A DNA stretch of 64,000 nt from Pseudomonas sp. PDM14 (GCF_014851905.1 NZ_JACVAQ010000002.1:310001-374000), one strand, 5' to 3'. Positions 26,339 to 36,819 are shown, counted from the stretch's first letter. Made by a program: numbers and translations. Notes: generated from the sequence alone by a model not told the origin.

Positions 26339-28714
26339 TCAGGCCTGTTGCTGGCCTTCGGCGAGGAAGAACCAGGTGTCCAGAACCGAGTCAGGGTTCA
26401 GCGAAACGCTTTCGATGCCCTGCTCCATCAGCCATTTGGCCAGGTCCGGATGGTCAGACGGACCCTGGCCGCAGATGCCGATGTACTTGCCAGCCTTGTT
26501 ACAGGCCTGGATGGCATTGGACAGCAGCTTCTTCACCGCCGGATTACGTTCATCGAACAGGTGCGCAATGATGCCCGAGTCGCGGTCCAGGCCCAGGGTT
26601 AGCTGGGTTAGGTCGTTGGAGCCAATGGAGAAACCGTCGAAGAACTCAAGGAACTCATCGGCCAGCAGCGCGTTGGACGGCAGCTCGCACATCATGATGA
26701 CCTTGAGGCCGTTCTCGCCGCGCTTCAGGCCATTGCTGGCCAGCAGATCGACCACCTGGCTGGCTTCGCCGAGGGTACGCACGAACGGCACCATGATCTC
26801 GACGTTGGTCAGGCCCATCTCGTTGCGCACTTTCTTCAGCGCACGGCATTCCAGCTCGAAGCAGTCGCGGAACGACTCGCTGATGTAGCGCGACGCGCCA
26901 CGGAAGCCCAGCATCGGGTTCTCTTCTTCCGGCTCGTACAGCTTGCCGCCGATCAGGTTGGCGTATTCGTTGGACTTGAAGTCCGACAGACGCACGATGA
27001 CCTTCTTCGGCCAGAACGCCGCGGCCAGGGTGCTGATGCCTTCCACCAGCTTGTCGACATAGAAGCCAACCGGCTCGCCGTAACCGGCGATGCGCTTGTC
27101 GACGCTGTCCTTGATTTCGGCAGGCAGGCCCGCGTAGTTCAGCAGCGCCTTGGGGTGCACGCCGATCATGCGGTTGATGATGAATTCCAGACGCGCCAGG
27201 CCTACGCCTTCGTTCGGCAGCTGGGCGAAGTCGAAGGCGCGATCCGGGTTGCCGACGTTCATCATGATCTTGAACGGGATATCCGGCATGGCATCGACGG
27301 AGTTCTTGCGCACATCGAAGCCCAGCTGGCCTTCAAAGATGAAGCCGGTGTCGCCCTCGGCGCAGGACACGGTTACGCCCTGGCCATCGGTCAGCACCTG
27401 GGTGGCGTTGCCGCAGCCGACGACAGCCGGGATGCCCAGCTCACGGGCGATGATTGCCGCGTGGCAGGTACGCCCGCCACGGTTGGTGACGATGGCGCTG
27501 GCGCGCTTCATCACCGGCTCCCAGTCCGGGTCGGTCATGTCGGAAACCAGCACGTCGCCCGGCTGGACCTTGTCCATTTCGGACACGTCGTTGATCACCC
27601 GGACCTGGCCGGCGCCGATGCGTTGGCCAATCGCACGGCCTTCGACCAGTACGGTGCCCTTTTCTTTGAGCAGGTAGCGCTCCATGACGTTGGCCGTGGT
27701 GCGGCTCTTCACGGTTTCCGGACGGGCCTGGACGATGTACAGCTTGCCGTCATCACCGTCTTTGGCCCACTCGATGTCCATCGGACGCTCGTAGTGCTTC
27801 TCGATGATCAGCGCCTGCTTGGCCAGTTCGGTGACTTCGGCATCGCTGAGGCAGAAACGCGCACGGTCGGCACGGTCGACATCGACGGTCTTGACCGACT
27901 TGCCGGCCTTGGCTTCTTCGCCGTAGATCATCTTGATCGCCTTGCTGCCCAGATTACGGCGCAGGATGGCGGGACGACCGGCCTCGAGGGTCGGCTTGTG
28001 CACGTAGAACTCGTCCGGGTTCACGGCGCCCTGAACCACGGTTTCACCCAGGCCGTAAGCACCGGTGATGAACACCACATCGCGGAAACCGGATTCGGTA
28101 TCCAGGGTGAACATCACGCCGGCAGTACCGGTTTCCGAGCGCACCATGCGCTGTACGCCGGCCGACAGGGCGACCAGCTTGTGATCAAAGCCCTGGTGTA
28201 CGCGGTACGAAATAGCGCGGTCGTTGAACAGCGAGGCGAACACTTCCTTGGCCGCGCGGATCACGTTTTCCACACCGCGAATGTTCAGGAAGGTTTCCTG
28301 CTGGCCGGCGAAGGAGGCGTCCGGCAGGTCTTCGGCGGTAGCCGAGGAACGCACGGCGACAGCCATGTTGTCGTTGCCGGCGGACATCACGGCAAATGCT
28401 TCGCGGATTTCGGTGTTCAGGCGTTCGGGGAACTCGGCATCCATGATCCACTGACGGATCTGCGTGCCAGTCTTGGCCAGTGCGTTGACGTCATCCACGT
28501 CCAGCGCGTCGAGGGCGGCGTGGATACGGTCGTTCAGGCCGCTGAGTTCGAGGAAGTCACGGTAAGCCTGTGCAGTCGTAGCAAAGCCGCCAGGAACGGA
28601 CACGCCAGCACCAGCCAGGTTGCTGATCATTTCGCCCAGGGATGCGTTTTTGCCCCCTACATGCTCCACATCGTGGACGCCGAGCTTATCGAGGGAAACT
28701 ACGTACTCAACCAA
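26339..28714 (-). CDS. ppsA: Phosphoenolpyruvate synthase
   Basis: This 791-residue enzyme converts pyruvate, ATP and water to PEP, AMP and phosphate for gluconeogenesis. It has an N-terminal ATP-binding domain ([31 protein letters not shown]), the swivelling phosphohistidine His418 in [15 protein letters not shown], and a C-terminal pyruvate-binding domain ([28 protein letters not shown]). The start is TTG at 28714: it aligns with the conserved [12 protein letters not shown]-terminus, gives the usual length and has GGAG upstream. The divergent ppsR encodes its regulator. Confidence 0.97.
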   Translation of the reverse strand: MVEYVVSLDKLGVHDVEHVGGKNASLGEMISNLAGAGVSVPGGFATTAQAYRDFLELSGLNDRIHAALDALDVDDVNALAKTGTQIRQWIMDAEFPERLNTEIREAFAVMSAGNDNMAVAVRSSATAEDLPDASFAGQQETFLNIRGVENVIRAAKEVFASLFNDRAISYRVHQGFDHKLVALSAGVQRMVRSETGTAGVMFTLDTESGFRDVVFITGAYGLGETVVQGAVNPDEFYVHKPTLEAGRPAILRRNLGSKAIKMIYGEEAKAGKSVKTVDVDRADRARFCLSDAEVTELAKQALIIEKHYERPMDIEWAKDGDDGKLYIVQARPETVKSRTTANVMERYLLKEKGTVLVEGRAIGQRIGAGQVRVINDVSEMDKVQPGDVLVSDMTDPDWEPVMKRASAIVTNRGGRTCHAAIIARELGIPAVVGCGNATQVLTDGQGVTVSCAEGDTGFIFEGQLGFDVRKNSVDAMPDIPFKIMMNVGNPDRAFDFAQLPNEGVGLARLEFIINRMIGVHPKALLNYAGLPAEIKDSVDKRIAGYGEPVGFYVDKLVEGISTLAAAFWPKKVIVRLSDFKSNEYANLIGGKLYEPEEENPMLGFRGASRYISESFRDCFELECRALKKVRNEMGLTNVEIMVPFVRTLGEASQVVDLLASNGLKRGENGLKVIMMCELPSNALLADEFLEFFDGFSIGSNDLTQLTLGLDRDSGIIAHLFDERNPAVKKLLSNAIQACNKAGKYIGICGQGPSDHPDLAKWLMEQGIESVSLNPDSVLDTWFFLAEGQQQA

Positions 28715-28871
28715 GGTGAACTCTCCACTATGCTTGGCCCAGCCACGGCAGCGGTGCTGCATTCTGTGGCTTTGCCTCAAGGAAATAAGTCACAATGCCG
28801 GCCAGTACGGGCCCAGCAGAGCGGGCCTATGATAGCCAAGAATCGTTCCTGACTTAAGGCCTTTGGCGCAA

Positions 28872-29690
28872 ATGAAACGAACAGCCTTCTTCATCTCCGA
28901 TGGCACCGGCATTACCGCCCAAACCCTGGGGCAGAGCCTGCTGGCCCAATTCGAAACCATCAGCTTCACCAAGCTCACACGCCCCTATATAGACAGCGTG
29001 GACAAGGCGCGGGCCATGGTACAGCAAATCAATACGGCGGCAGAACGCGACGGCACTCGTCCGATCATCTTCGACACCGTGGTCAACCAGGATATCCGCG
29101 ACATCATCGGTCAGTCGCAGGGTTTCATGATCGACATTTTCTCTACATTCTTGGCCCCGCTCGAACAGGAGTTGAGTTCGCACTCCTCCTATTCGGTCGG
29201 CAAGTCGCACTCCATCGCCCACAGTTCCAACTACATGGAGCGCATCGAGGCGGTGAACTTCGCCTTGGACAACGACGATGGCGCACGGACTCACTATTAC
29301 GACAAGGCCGATCTGATTCTGGTCGGTGTTTCCCGCTGTGGTAAGACGCCCACCTGCCTGTACATGGCCATGCAGTTCGGTATCCGTGCGGCCAACTATC
29401 CGTTGACCGAGGAAGATATGGAGCACCTGCAGCTACCTGCGGCTCTGCGCACCTACAAACATAAGCTGTTCGGCCTGACGATCGACCCCGACCGACTGGC
29501 CGCAATCCGCAACGAACGCAAGCCCAACAGCCGCTACGCCAGCTTCGCCCAGTGCGAGTTCGAGGTGCGCGAAGTGGAAAACCTGTTCCGCCGCGAGAAC
29601 ATCGCCTTCATCAACTCCACGCATTTCTCGGTGGAAGAGATCTCGGCAAAGATCTTGGTGGAAAAAGGTGTAGAGCGTCGTTTGAAGTAA
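28872..29690 (+). CDS. ppsR: PEP synthase regulatory kinase/pyrophosphorylase
   Basis: The 272-residue bifunctional enzyme (DUF299 family) inactivates PpsA by ADP-dependent Thr phosphorylation and reactivates it by phosphate-dependent removal. It begins [20 protein letters not shown] and has a P-loop [17 protein letters not shown] (about residue 148). ATG 28872 is chosen because it matches the family N-terminus. It is divergent from ppsA across a 157-bp spacer, where TATGAT (28828-28833) is a plausible -10 for ppsR. Confidence 0.96.
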   Translation: MKRTAFFISDGTGITAQTLGQSLLAQFETISFTKLTRPYIDSVDKARAMVQQINTAAERDGTRPIIFDTVVNQDIRDIIGQSQGFMIDIFSTFLAPLEQELSSHSSYSVGKSHSIAHSSNYMERIEAVNFALDNDDGARTHYYDKADLILVGVSRCGKTPTCLYMAMQFGIRAANYPLTEEDMEHLQLPAALRTYKHKLFGLTIDPDRLAAIRNERKPNSRYASFAQCEFEVREVENLFRRENIAFINSTHFSVEEISAKILVEKGVERRLK

Positions 29691-29708
29691 CGCGTGACAC
29701 CGATGAAG

Positions 29709-29732
29709 AGCCCGTCCTGTACGGGCTTTTTT
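29709..29732 (+). terminator. Intrinsic terminator of ppsR
   Basis: AGCCCGT and ACGGGCT pair around CCTGT and are followed by a TTTTTT run, 19 bp past the ppsR stop. Confidence 0.85.
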
Positions 29733-29759
29733 ATTGGCGCCAGCGATGGGAACTGCCCT

Positions 29760-29909
29760 TCAGGGCTCCGTGCGACTACCTTCGTCCAGCTCACGCTGCA
29801 TCAGCACGGTATCGAGCCAGCGGCCGTGCTTTTGGCCAACTGCCTGGAACACCCCGACGCGGCGAAACCCCAGGCTCTCGAGCAGTGCAATCGCGCAGGA
29901 TGATCGGAT
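29760..29909 (-). pseudogene. C-terminal remnant of a GNAT acetyltransferase
   Basis: The minus strand encodes about 45 residues matching the end of phosphinothricin-type GNAT acetyltransferases: AIALLESLGFRRVGVFQAVG, then QKHGRWLDTVLMQREL, then a TGA at 29760-29762. The frame is closed by TGA at 29910-29912, and no start codon or N-terminal acetyl-CoA motif lies upstream. The rest of the gene is missing, as if lost when the prp operon or its flank arrived (inference). Confidence 0.65.
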
Positions 29910-29972
29910 TCACGGCAGTTCTCGGCAAACGAACCGCCGGCGACCCTTGTACCGGTCAGCACAGGAGCGGCA

Positions 29973-31160
29973 TCAGAACGCGTCGCCCGGCACCCGCACC
30001 CAGCCTTCCATCAAGATGCGCGCACTGCGGCTCATGATGGCTTTCTTGACCACCCATTCACCGTTTTCCTGGCTCGCCTCGGCGCCCACTCGCAGGGTCC
30101 CGGACGGATGGCCAAAGCGCACGGCTTCACGCTCACCGCCACCGGCTGCCAGGTTCACCAACGTACCGGGAATCGCCGCCGCCGTGCCAATAGCCACCGC
30201 CGCAGTGCCCATCATGGCGTGGTGCAGCTTGCCCATCGACAGCGCGCGCACCAGCAAATCCACCTCGCCGGCCTGCACGACTTTGCCGCTGGAGGCTTTG
30301 TAATCCCTGGCCTTGGCGACAAAGGCGACCTTCGGCGTGTGCTGGCGGGTCAGCGCCTCTTCGGCGTTTTTGATCAGGCCCATACCCAGCGCACCCGCCA
30401 CCCGAATCGCCTCAAACCGCGCCAAGGCCTTGGCATCGCTATTGATGTCTTCACGCAGCTCGGTGCCTTGGTAGCCGATGTCTTCGGCATTGACGAATAC
30501 CGTGGGAATCCCGGCAGTAATCAGCGTCGCCTTGAAGGTGCCAACACCCGGCACGTCCAGGTCATCGACCAGATTGCCGGTGGGGAACATTGAACCGCCC
30601 TCCTCGCCGTCATCCGACGGGTCGAGGAATTCCAGCACGATCTCCGCCGCCGGGAAGGTCACCCCATCCAGCTCGAAGTCACCGGTTTCCTGCACCTGGC
30701 CGTTGCTGACCGGCACATGGGCAATGATGGTTTTCTGGATATTGGCCTGCCAGATGCGCACCACGCACACGCCGTTCTCAGGAATGCGCGAGGGGTCGAC
30801 CAGCCCGGCATGCAAGGCAAACGCCCCGGCGCCGGTGGACAGGTTGCCGCAGTTGCCGCTCCAGTCGACAAACGCCTTGTCGATCGACACCTGGCCGTAG
30901 AGGTAATCCACGTCGTGGTCCGACTGGCTGCTTTTGGACAAGATCACGCACTTGCTGGTACTGGACGTGGCGCCGCCCATGCCGTCGATCTGTGCCGAGT
31001 ACGGGTCGGGGCTGCCGATCACTCGCATAAACAGGCGATCACGGGCCTCGCCCGGCACCTGGGCGCTGGCCGGCAGGTCCTGCAGGCGGAAGAACACGCC
31101 TTTACTGGTGCCGCCACGCAGATAAGTGGCGGGAATCTTGATTTGCGCTGCGTGAGACAT
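29973..31160 (-). CDS. prpF: 2-methylaconitate cis-trans isomerase
   Basis: The 395-residue protein starts MSHAAQIKIPATYLRGGTSK, the classic PrpF opening. The conserved SGNCGNLSTGAGAFAL holds one catalytic Cys, and GGATSSTSKCVIL another conserved Cys. With AcnD it replaces the single dehydratase PrpD in the methylcitrate cycle that oxidises propionyl-CoA. Start 31160 follows AGGAAAAC. It is the last gene of the prp operon and is separated from acnD by a REP-like inverted pair. Confidence 0.96.
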   Translation of the reverse strand: MSHAAQIKIPATYLRGGTSKGVFFRLQDLPASAQVPGEARDRLFMRVIGSPDPYSAQIDGMGGATSSTSKCVILSKSSQSDHDVDYLYGQVSIDKAFVDWSGNCGNLSTGAGAFALHAGLVDPSRIPENGVCVVRIWQANIQKTIIAHVPVSNGQVQETGDFELDGVTFPAAEIVLEFLDPSDDGEEGGSMFPTGNLVDDLDVPGVGTFKATLITAGIPTVFVNAEDIGYQGTELREDINSDAKALARFEAIRVAGALGMGLIKNAEEALTRQHTPKVAFVAKARDYKASSGKVVQAGEVDLLVRALSMGKLHHAMMGTAAVAIGTAAAIPGTLVNLAAGGGEREAVRFGHPSGTLRVGAEASQENGEWVVKKAIMSRSARILMEGWVRVPGDAF

Positions 31161-31186
31161 GGCCAGTTTTCCTGAATTCGTCGAGT

Positions 31187-31276
31187 CCCTTCTCCCTCTG
31201 GGAGAAGGTGCCGAAGGGTGGATGAGGGTTGCCGTAGCGACGCCCCTCACCCCAGCCCTCTCCCAGAGGGAGAGGG
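31187..31276. repeat. REP/BIME-like inverted pair between acnD and prpF
   Basis: Two copies of a G/C-rich palindromic unit face each other: CCTTCTCCCTCTGGGAGAAGG at 31188-31208 and CCCTCTCCCAGAGGGAGAGGG at 31256-31276. Each is followed outward-in by a GGGTG-type tail. Each unit folds into its own hairpin and together they form a larger inverted repeat. This CCCTCTCCC...GGGAGAGGG class is a common extragenic repeat in Pseudomonas-type genomes. Lying inside an operon, it could stabilise upstream mRNA or reduce prpF expression. Confidence 0.8.
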
Positions 31277-31288
31277 CGTTATCGAGGG

Positions 31289-33901
31289 TTAAGCAGTTAC
31301 CGTCGCTTCCAGGAAATCCTGGGCGAAGCGTTGCAGCACGCCACCGGCTTCGTACACCGACACTTCTTCGGCGGTATCCAGACGGCAGGTCACCGGCACT
31401 TCCAGGCGCTCGCCATTGCGGCGGGTAATCACCAGGGTCAGCGTGGCGCGTGGGGTGCGGGCACCTTCCACGTCGTACAGCTCGGTACCGTCCAGGCCCA
31501 GGGTCAGGCGGTTGGTGCCGGGTTTGAACTCCAGCGGCAACACGCCCATGCCCACCAGGTTGGTGCGGTGGATACGCTCGAAACCTTCGGCGGCAATCGC
31601 CTCCACGCCGGCCAGACGCACGCCCTTGGCCGCCCAGTCACGCGACGAACCCTGGCCGTAGTCGGCGCCGGCGACGATGATCAGCGGCTGCTTGCGTTCC
31701 ATATAGGTTTCGATGGCTTCCCACATGCGGGTGACCTGGCCTTCCGGCTCGATCCGCGCCAGCGAACCCTTTTTCACCTGGCCATCGACCACAGCCATTT
31801 CATTCACCAACTGTGGGTTGGCAAAGGTGGCGCGCTGCGCGGTCAGGTGGTCGCCGCGGTGGGTGGCGTAGGAGTTGAAGTCCTCTTCCGGCAGGCCCAT
31901 TTTCGCCAGGTATTCGCCGGCGGCGCTGTCCAGCAGGATGGCGTTGGACGGCGACAGGTGATCGGTGGTGATGTTGTCCGGCAGCAGCGCCAGGGGGCGC
32001 ATGCCCTTGAGCGTGCGCTCACCGGCCAGCGCACCTTCCCAGTACGGCGGACGGCGAATATAGGTGGACTGCGGACGCCAGTCGTACAGCGGACTTTCCG
32101 CTTCTTCGAAGCTGCCCAGATCGAACATCGGGATGTAGATCTGCTTGAACTGCTCCGGCTTCACCGACGCGGCAACGATGGCGTCGATTTCTTCATCGCT
32201 GGGCCACAGGTCCTTGAGGGTGATCGGGTTGCCGGCCGGGTCGTGACCGAGCACGTCCTGCTCGATATCGAAGCGCACGGTGCCGGCAATCGCGTAGGCC
32301 ACTACCAGCGGCGGCGAGGCCAGGAAGGCTTGCTTGGCGTAAGGGTGGATACGGCCGTCAAAGTTGCGGTTACCCGACAGCACCGCGGTGGCGTACAGGT
32401 CGCGGTCGATGATTTCCTGCTGGATCACCGGGTCCAGCGCGCCGGACATACCGTTGCAGGTGGTGCAGGCATAGGCCACGATGCCGAAACCCAGCTGCTC
32501 CAGCTCGCTCAGCAAGCCGGCCTCTTCCAGGTACAGCTTGGCCACCTTGGAGCCCGGCGCGAACGAGGTTTTCACCCAGGGTTTGCGCAGCAGCCCCAAG
32601 GCGTTGGCCTTCTTCGCCAGCAAACCGGCCGCCACTACGTTGCGTGGATTGGAGGTGTTGGTGCAGCTGGTGATCGCGGCGATGATCACCGCGCCATCGG
32701 GCAGCAGGCCATCCGCCTCTTCCACTTTCGACGCCGCCAGCATCGCCTCACCGGCAATGCCACGTTCCTGCAAGGCGGAAGTCGGCAGGCGTTTATGCGG
32801 GTTGCTCGGCCCAGCCATGTTGCGCACCACGGTGGACAGGTCGAAGCTCAGCACCCGCTCATACTCCGCGGTCACCAAAGCATCGGCCCACAACCCGGTG
32901 AGCTTGGCGTACTGCTCCACCAGCGCCACTTGCTCAGGCTCGCGGCCGGTGAGCTTGAGGTACTCGATGGTTTGCTGGTCGATGTAGAACATCGAGGCGG
33001 TGGCGCCGTATTCCGGGCACATATTGGAGATGGTCGCGCGGTCGCCGATGGACAGGCTGTCCGCCCCTTCGCCGAAGAACTCGACATAGGCACCGACCAC
33101 CCGCTCCTTGCGCAGGAATTCGGTAATCGCCAGGACGATATCGGTGGCGGTAATGCCGGGCTGACGCTTGCCAGTCAGCTGCACGCCGACGATATCCGGC
33201 AGGCGCATCATCGAGGCGCGGCCGAGCATCACGGTTTCCGCTTCCAGGCCGCCCACACCAATGGCGATCACGCCCAGCGCATCGACGTGCGGGGTGTGGC
33301 TATCGGTACCGACGCAGGTATCCGGGTAGGCCACGCCGTCGCGCGCCTGGATCACCGGGCTCATTTTCTCCAGGTTGATCTGGTGCATGATGCCGTTGCC
33401 GGCCGGGATCACATCGACGTTCTTGAACGCAGTCTTCGTCCACTCGATAAAGTGGAAGCGGTCTTCGTTGCGACGCTCTTCCACGACACGGTTCTTCTCG
33501 AACGCATCCGGGTCAAAGCCAGCGAATTCCACGGCCAACGAGTGGTCGACGATCAGTTGCGTCGGCACCACCGGGTTGACCTTGGCCGGGTCGCCGCCCT
33601 TGTCGGCAATCGCGTCACGCAAACCGGCCAGATCCACCAGCGCGGTCTGGCCGAGAATGTCGTGGCACACCACACGGGCCGGATACCAGGGGAAATCCAG
33701 GTCGCGCTTGCGTTCGATCAGTTGCTTGAGCGAATCGGTAAGCATGGCCGGGTCGCATCTGCGAACAAGCTGCTCGGCCAGGACACGGGAGGTGTACGGC
33801 AGCTTGGCGTAGGCGCCCGGCTCGATGGCATCGACCGCCTCGCGGGTGTCGTAGTAGTCCAGCGCGCTGCCGGGCAGGTTCTTGCGGTAGAGGGTGTTCA
33901 T
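31289..33901 (-). CDS. acnD: 2-methylcitrate dehydratase, Fe/S-dependent (AcnD)
   Basis: The 870-residue aconitase-family protein dehydrates 2-methylcitrate to 2-methylaconitate isomer, which PrpF converts. The [4Fe-4S] ligands appear in SCTNTSNP (about residue 425) and ACTTCNGMSG (about residue 490); VCHDILGQTALVDLAG and DNITTDHLSPSNAI are other aconitase motifs. The start at 33901 (MNTLYRKNLPG) fits family N-termini; in-frame ATGs at 33913 and 33925 could extend it by up to 8 residues, and none has a clear ribosome site. It begins just after prpC. Confidence 0.95.
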   Translation of the reverse strand: MNTLYRKNLPGSALDYYDTREAVDAIEPGAYAKLPYTSRVLAEQLVRRCDPAMLTDSLKQLIERKRDLDFPWYPARVVCHDILGQTALVDLAGLRDAIADKGGDPAKVNPVVPTQLIVDHSLAVEFAGFDPDAFEKNRVVEERRNEDRFHFIEWTKTAFKNVDVIPAGNGIMHQINLEKMSPVIQARDGVAYPDTCVGTDSHTPHVDALGVIAIGVGGLEAETVMLGRASMMRLPDIVGVQLTGKRQPGITATDIVLAITEFLRKERVVGAYVEFFGEGADSLSIGDRATISNMCPEYGATASMFYIDQQTIEYLKLTGREPEQVALVEQYAKLTGLWADALVTAEYERVLSFDLSTVVRNMAGPSNPHKRLPTSALQERGIAGEAMLAASKVEEADGLLPDGAVIIAAITSCTNTSNPRNVVAAGLLAKKANALGLLRKPWVKTSFAPGSKVAKLYLEEAGLLSELEQLGFGIVAYACTTCNGMSGALDPVIQQEIIDRDLYATAVLSGNRNFDGRIHPYAKQAFLASPPLVVAYAIAGTVRFDIEQDVLGHDPAGNPITLKDLWPSDEEIDAIVAASVKPEQFKQIYIPMFDLGSFEEAESPLYDWRPQSTYIRRPPYWEGALAGERTLKGMRPLALLPDNITTDHLSPSNAILLDSAAGEYLAKMGLPEEDFNSYATHRGDHLTAQRATFANPQLVNEMAVVDGQVKKGSLARIEPEGQVTRMWEAIETYMERKQPLIIVAGADYGQGSSRDWAAKGVRLAGVEAIAAEGFERIHRTNLVGMGVLPLEFKPGTNRLTLGLDGTELYDVEGARTPRATLTLVITRRNGERLEVPVTCRLDTAEEVSVYEAGGVLQRFAQDFLEATVTA

Positions 33902-33930
33902 CAGGATGCTCATTTGGCTGTCCATAACAA

Positions 33931-35094
33931 TCAGGCACGGTCCTTGAGCGGCACGAACTTCAGGTCTTCAGGGCCTGTGTAGTTGGCGCTCGGACGGATG
34001 ATCTTGCCGTCGATACGTTGTTCGATCACATGGGACGACCAGCCCGAGGTACGGGCGATGACGAACAGCGGGGTGAACATGGCGGTGGGCACGCCCATCA
34101 TGTGGTAGCTGACGGCACTGAACCAATCGAGGTTGGGGAACATTTTCTTGATGTCCCACATGATGGTTTCCAGGCGCTCGGCGATATCGAACATCTTGCT
34201 GTTGTTCTGCTCGGCCGACAGCTCGCGGGCCACTTCCTTGATCACTTTGTTGCGCGGGTCAGCCACGGTGTACACCGGGTGGCCGAAGCCGATCACCACT
34301 TCTTTCTTCTCCACGCGCGCACGGATATCGGCTTCGGCTTCGTCCGGGTTGTCGTAGCGTTTCTGGATTTCGAAGGCCACCTCGTTGGCACCGCCGTGTT
34401 TCGGGCCGCGCAGTGCGCCGATGGCGCCGGCGATGCAGGAATACATGTCCGAGCCGGTGCCAGCGATCACCCGCGAGGTGAAGGTGGAGGCGTTGAATTC
34501 GTGTTCGGCGTACAGGTTCAGCGACGTGTGCATGGCGCGCACCCAGCTGTCGCGCGGTTTTTCGCCGTGCAGCAGATGGAGGAAATGGCCGCCGATGGAG
34601 TCATCGTCGGTTTCCACGTCGATGCGTTTGCCGTTATGGCTGAAGTGATACCAATACAGCAGCGCCGAACCCAAGGAGGCCATCAGCTTGTCGGCGATAT
34701 CACGGGCGCCGGGGTGGTTGTGGTCGTCTTTCTCAGGCGACACGCAGCCCAGCACCGACACGGCGGTGCGCATCACATCCATCGGATGGGCCGACGGCGG
34801 CAGTTGCTCCAGTGAGGTTTTCAAAGCGGCGGGCAGACCACGCAGGGCCTTGAGTTTGGCCTTGTAGCCAGCCAGCTCGGAGACATTCGGCAGCTTGCCA
34901 TGTACCAGCAGGTGGGCGATTTCTTCGAATTCGCAGCGGTTGGCGAAGTCGAGCACGTCATAGCCGCGGTAGTGCAGGTCATTGCCGGTACGGCCGACGG
35001 TGCACAGCGCGGTATTGCCAGCAGCGGTGCCGCTCAGGGCTACCGATTTCTTGGGTTTGAAACCCGGCGTGGTCGTCTCTGGGGTTGCGCTCAT
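33931..35094 (-). CDS. prpC: 2-methylcitrate synthase
   Basis: This 387-residue citrate-synthase-fold enzyme condenses propionyl-CoA with oxaloacetate. It has [20 protein letters not shown] near the N-terminus, [11 protein letters not shown] (His substrate motif), [13 protein letters not shown] (catalytic His) and a late Asp region near ISRYTGPEDL-like residues. The N-terminus ([20 protein letters not shown]) distinguishes PrpC from GltA. GAGGAGAC precedes ATG 35094. It is third in the operon order regulator-prpB-prpC. Confidence 0.96.
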   Translation of the reverse strand: MSATPETTTPGFKPKKSVALSGTAAGNTALCTVGRTGNDLHYRGYDVLDFANRCEFEEIAHLLVHGKLPNVSELAGYKAKLKALRGLPAALKTSLEQLPPSAHPMDVMRTAVSVLGCVSPEKDDHNHPGARDIADKLMASLGSALLYWYHFSHNGKRIDVETDDDSIGGHFLHLLHGEKPRDSWVRAMHTSLNLYAEHEFNASTFTSRVIAGTGSDMYSCIAGAIGALRGPKHGGANEVAFEIQKRYDNPDEAEADIRARVEKKEVVIGFGHPVYTVADPRNKVIKEVARELSAEQNNSKMFDIAERLETIMWDIKKMFPNLDWFSAVSYHMMGVPTAMFTPLFVIARTSGWSSHVIEQRIDGKIIRPSANYTGPEDLKFVPLKDRA

Positions 35095-35139
35095 CGCGGG
35101 TGTCTCCTCATCTGATCCGGTTGGATTTCTTGTTTTCTG

Positions 35140-35167
35140 CAGGCTGCCCGTTCAAGCAGGCAGCCTG
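35140..35167 (-). other. Intercistronic hairpin between prpB and prpC
   Basis: CAGGCTGCC and GGCAGCCTG are perfect 9-bp arms around a 10-base loop in the 80-bp gap between prpB and prpC. On the minus strand it is followed by CAGAAAACAAG, with no T-run, so it is unlikely to stop transcription. It may protect prpB mRNA or act in differential expression. Confidence 0.5.
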
Positions 35168-35174
35168 GAATCGA

Positions 35175-36059
35175 TCACTTCTTGGCAGCGAACAAGGCAT
35201 CGAGGCTCTGCTCGAAAGCGTGGTAGTTGATACGCTCGTACAACTCCATGCGGGTTTGCATGGTGTCGACCACATTCTTCTGGGTGCCGTCGCGGCGCAC
35301 TGCGTTGTAGACGTTTTCCGCCGCCTTGTTCATGGCACGGAAGGCCGACAGCGGATACAGCACGATGCCGACGTCGACCGAGGCCAGCTCTTCGGTGGTG
35401 TACAGCGGCGTGGCACCGAATTCGGTGATGTTGGCGAGGATCGGCGCCTTAACCCGGTCGGCAAAGGTCTTGTACATCGCCAGCTCGGTGATGGCTTCCG
35501 GGAAGATCATGTCAGCGCCAGCCTCAATGCAGGCGGCGGCACGGTCCAGTGCCGAATTCAGGCCTTCCACGGCCAGCGCATCGGTACGCGCCATGATCAC
35601 GAAGCTGTCATCGGTGCGCGCATCGACGGCGGCCTTGATGCGGTCGACCATTTCCTGCTGGGAAACGATTTCCTTGTTAGGACGATGACCGCAGCGCTTA
35701 GCACCGACCTGGTCTTCGATATGGATCGCCGCAGCACCGAACTTGATCATCGATTTCACGGTGCGGGCGACGTTAAAGGCCGAGGCACCGAAACCGGTAT
35801 CGACATCCACCAGCAGCGGCAGGTCGCAGACATCGGTGATGCGGCGCACGTCGGTGAGCACGTCGTCCAGGCCGGTGATGCCCAGGTCCGGCAGACCCAG
35901 GGAGCCAGCCGCCACGCCACCGCCCGACAGGTAGATGGCCTTGAAGCCGGCGCGCTTGGCCAGCAGGGCGTGGTTTGCATTGATGGCGCCGATGACCTGC
36001 AGCGGATGCTCGCTGGCAACGGCATCGCGAAAGCGTTGGCCTGGGGTGTTCAAACTCAT
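35175..36059 (-). CDS. prpB: 2-methylisocitrate lyase
   Basis: The 294-residue enzyme splits 2-methylisocitrate to pyruvate and succinate, the last step of the methylcitrate cycle. The catalytic KRCGH motif is at residues 121-125 with Cys123, matching the E. coli numbering. VDVDTGFG (Mg binding) and [13 protein letters not shown] follow. ATG 36059 overlaps the TGA of the GntR gene as ATGA, and GAGGTG precedes it. Confidence 0.97.
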   Translation of the reverse strand: MSLNTPGQRFRDAVASEHPLQVIGAINANHALLAKRAGFKAIYLSGGGVAAGSLGLPDLGITGLDDVLTDVRRITDVCDLPLLVDVDTGFGASAFNVARTVKSMIKFGAAAIHIEDQVGAKRCGHRPNKEIVSQQEMVDRIKAAVDARTDDSFVIMARTDALAVEGLNSALDRAAACIEAGADMIFPEAITELAMYKTFADRVKAPILANITEFGATPLYTTEELASVDVGIVLYPLSAFRAMNKAAENVYNAVRRDGTQKNVVDTMQTRMELYERINYHAFEQSLDALFAAKK

Positions 36060-36787
36060 GATTCACCTCGTTTCGTGGATGCGGATGCGCCCTGCCCGGC
36101 CTGGCCGGTGTAATGGCGCTCGATATTGCGTTTGGATGCGGCGATATGGCGGCGCATGAGCAGCTCGGCCAACTCGCCATCGCGTTCGGAAATCGCGTCG
36201 AGAATGCGGTGGTGCTCGTTGAACGCGTGCCGCGGGCGATTCGGCGTGGCCGAGAACTGCAGGCGGTACATGCGCACCAGTTGATAGAGATCGCCGCAGA
36301 GCATCTGGCTCAGCGTCTTGTTGCGGCTGCCTTGGATGATCCGGTAGTGGAAGTCGAAATCGCCCTCCTGCTGGTAATAACCGACACCGGCCTGGAACGC
36401 CGCATCGCGCTCGTGCAGGTCAAGCACCCGACGCAGGTCGTCGATCTCGGCCTGGGTCATGCGTTTGGCCGCCAGGCGACAGGCCATGCCCTCCAGAGAC
36501 TCACGAATTTCGTACAGCTCGATCAGTTCGGCGTGATCGAGCGAGACCACTCTGGCCCCCACATGTGGCACGCGCACCAACAGGCGCTGGCCTTCCAGGC
36601 GATGAATCGCCTCGCGCAGCGGGCCACGGCTGATGCCGTAGGTACGCGCCAATTCCGGCTCGGAAATCTTGCTGCCAGGGGCGATCTCGCCCTTGACGAT
36701 TGCCGCCTGAATGCGCCGAAAGACGTGCTCCGAAAGTGTTTCGGACTCGTCCTGAGCGGTAGCAAGAGGTTCGAGGGACTCGAGCAT
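36056..36787 (-). CDS. GntR-family (FCD) transcriptional regulator of the prp operon
   Basis: The 243-residue protein has an N-terminal winged helix (residues about 20-80, with [20 protein letters not shown] and [10 protein letters not shown]). A C-terminal all-helical FCD ligand domain has metal-type residues in FHYRII and HHRILDAI. Such regulators usually repress and are released by a small organic acid, here probably a methylcitrate-cycle intermediate (inference). ATG 36787 is used; the TTG at 36799 lies inside an operator-like palindrome. It is the first gene of the operon, overlapping prpB, so it is autoregulated if the operators are real. Confidence 0.93.
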   Translation of the reverse strand: MLESLEPLATAQDESETLSEHVFRRIQAAIVKGEIAPGSKISEPELARTYGISRGPLREAIHRLEGQRLLVRVPHVGARVVSLDHAELIELYEIRESLEGMACRLAAKRMTQAEIDDLRRVLDLHERDAAFQAGVGYYQQEGDFDFHYRIIQGSRNKTLSQMLCGDLYQLVRMYRLQFSATPNRPRHAFNEHHRILDAISERDGELAELLMRRHIAASKRNIERHYTGQAGQGASASTKRGES

Positions 36788-36788
36788 G

Positions 36789-36800
36789 ATTGTCGACAAC
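36789..36800. promoter_or_regulatory. Operator copy O1 (TTGTCGACAA) at the GntR start codon
   Basis: The core TTGTCGACAA (36790-36799) is a perfect 10-bp palindrome, one base short of symmetrical extension. It lies two bases upstream of the regulator's ATG, downstream of the promoter. It shares its core with a longer copy at 36859-36876, with centres 73 bp apart. The form resembles ATTGTNNACAAT sites of FCD-type GntR regulators. Confidence 0.7.
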
Positions 36801-36819
36801 GCCTAAAATTAGTCAGGCA

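Noticed and set aside
27155..28852. A 565-codon open frame antisense to ppsA
   Set aside because: It has no family features, and ppsA on the other strand is unambiguous.
31187..31276. Possible CRISPR or terminator array
   Set aside because: Only two units exist, in inverted orientation and with no spacers. They fit a REP/BIME pair, and no cas gene is present.
31331..33982. An 883-codon open frame antisense to acnD
   Set aside because: The His- and Gln-rich nonsense translation and exact mirroring of acnD codon bias mark it as an antisense shadow of a well-supported aconitase gene.
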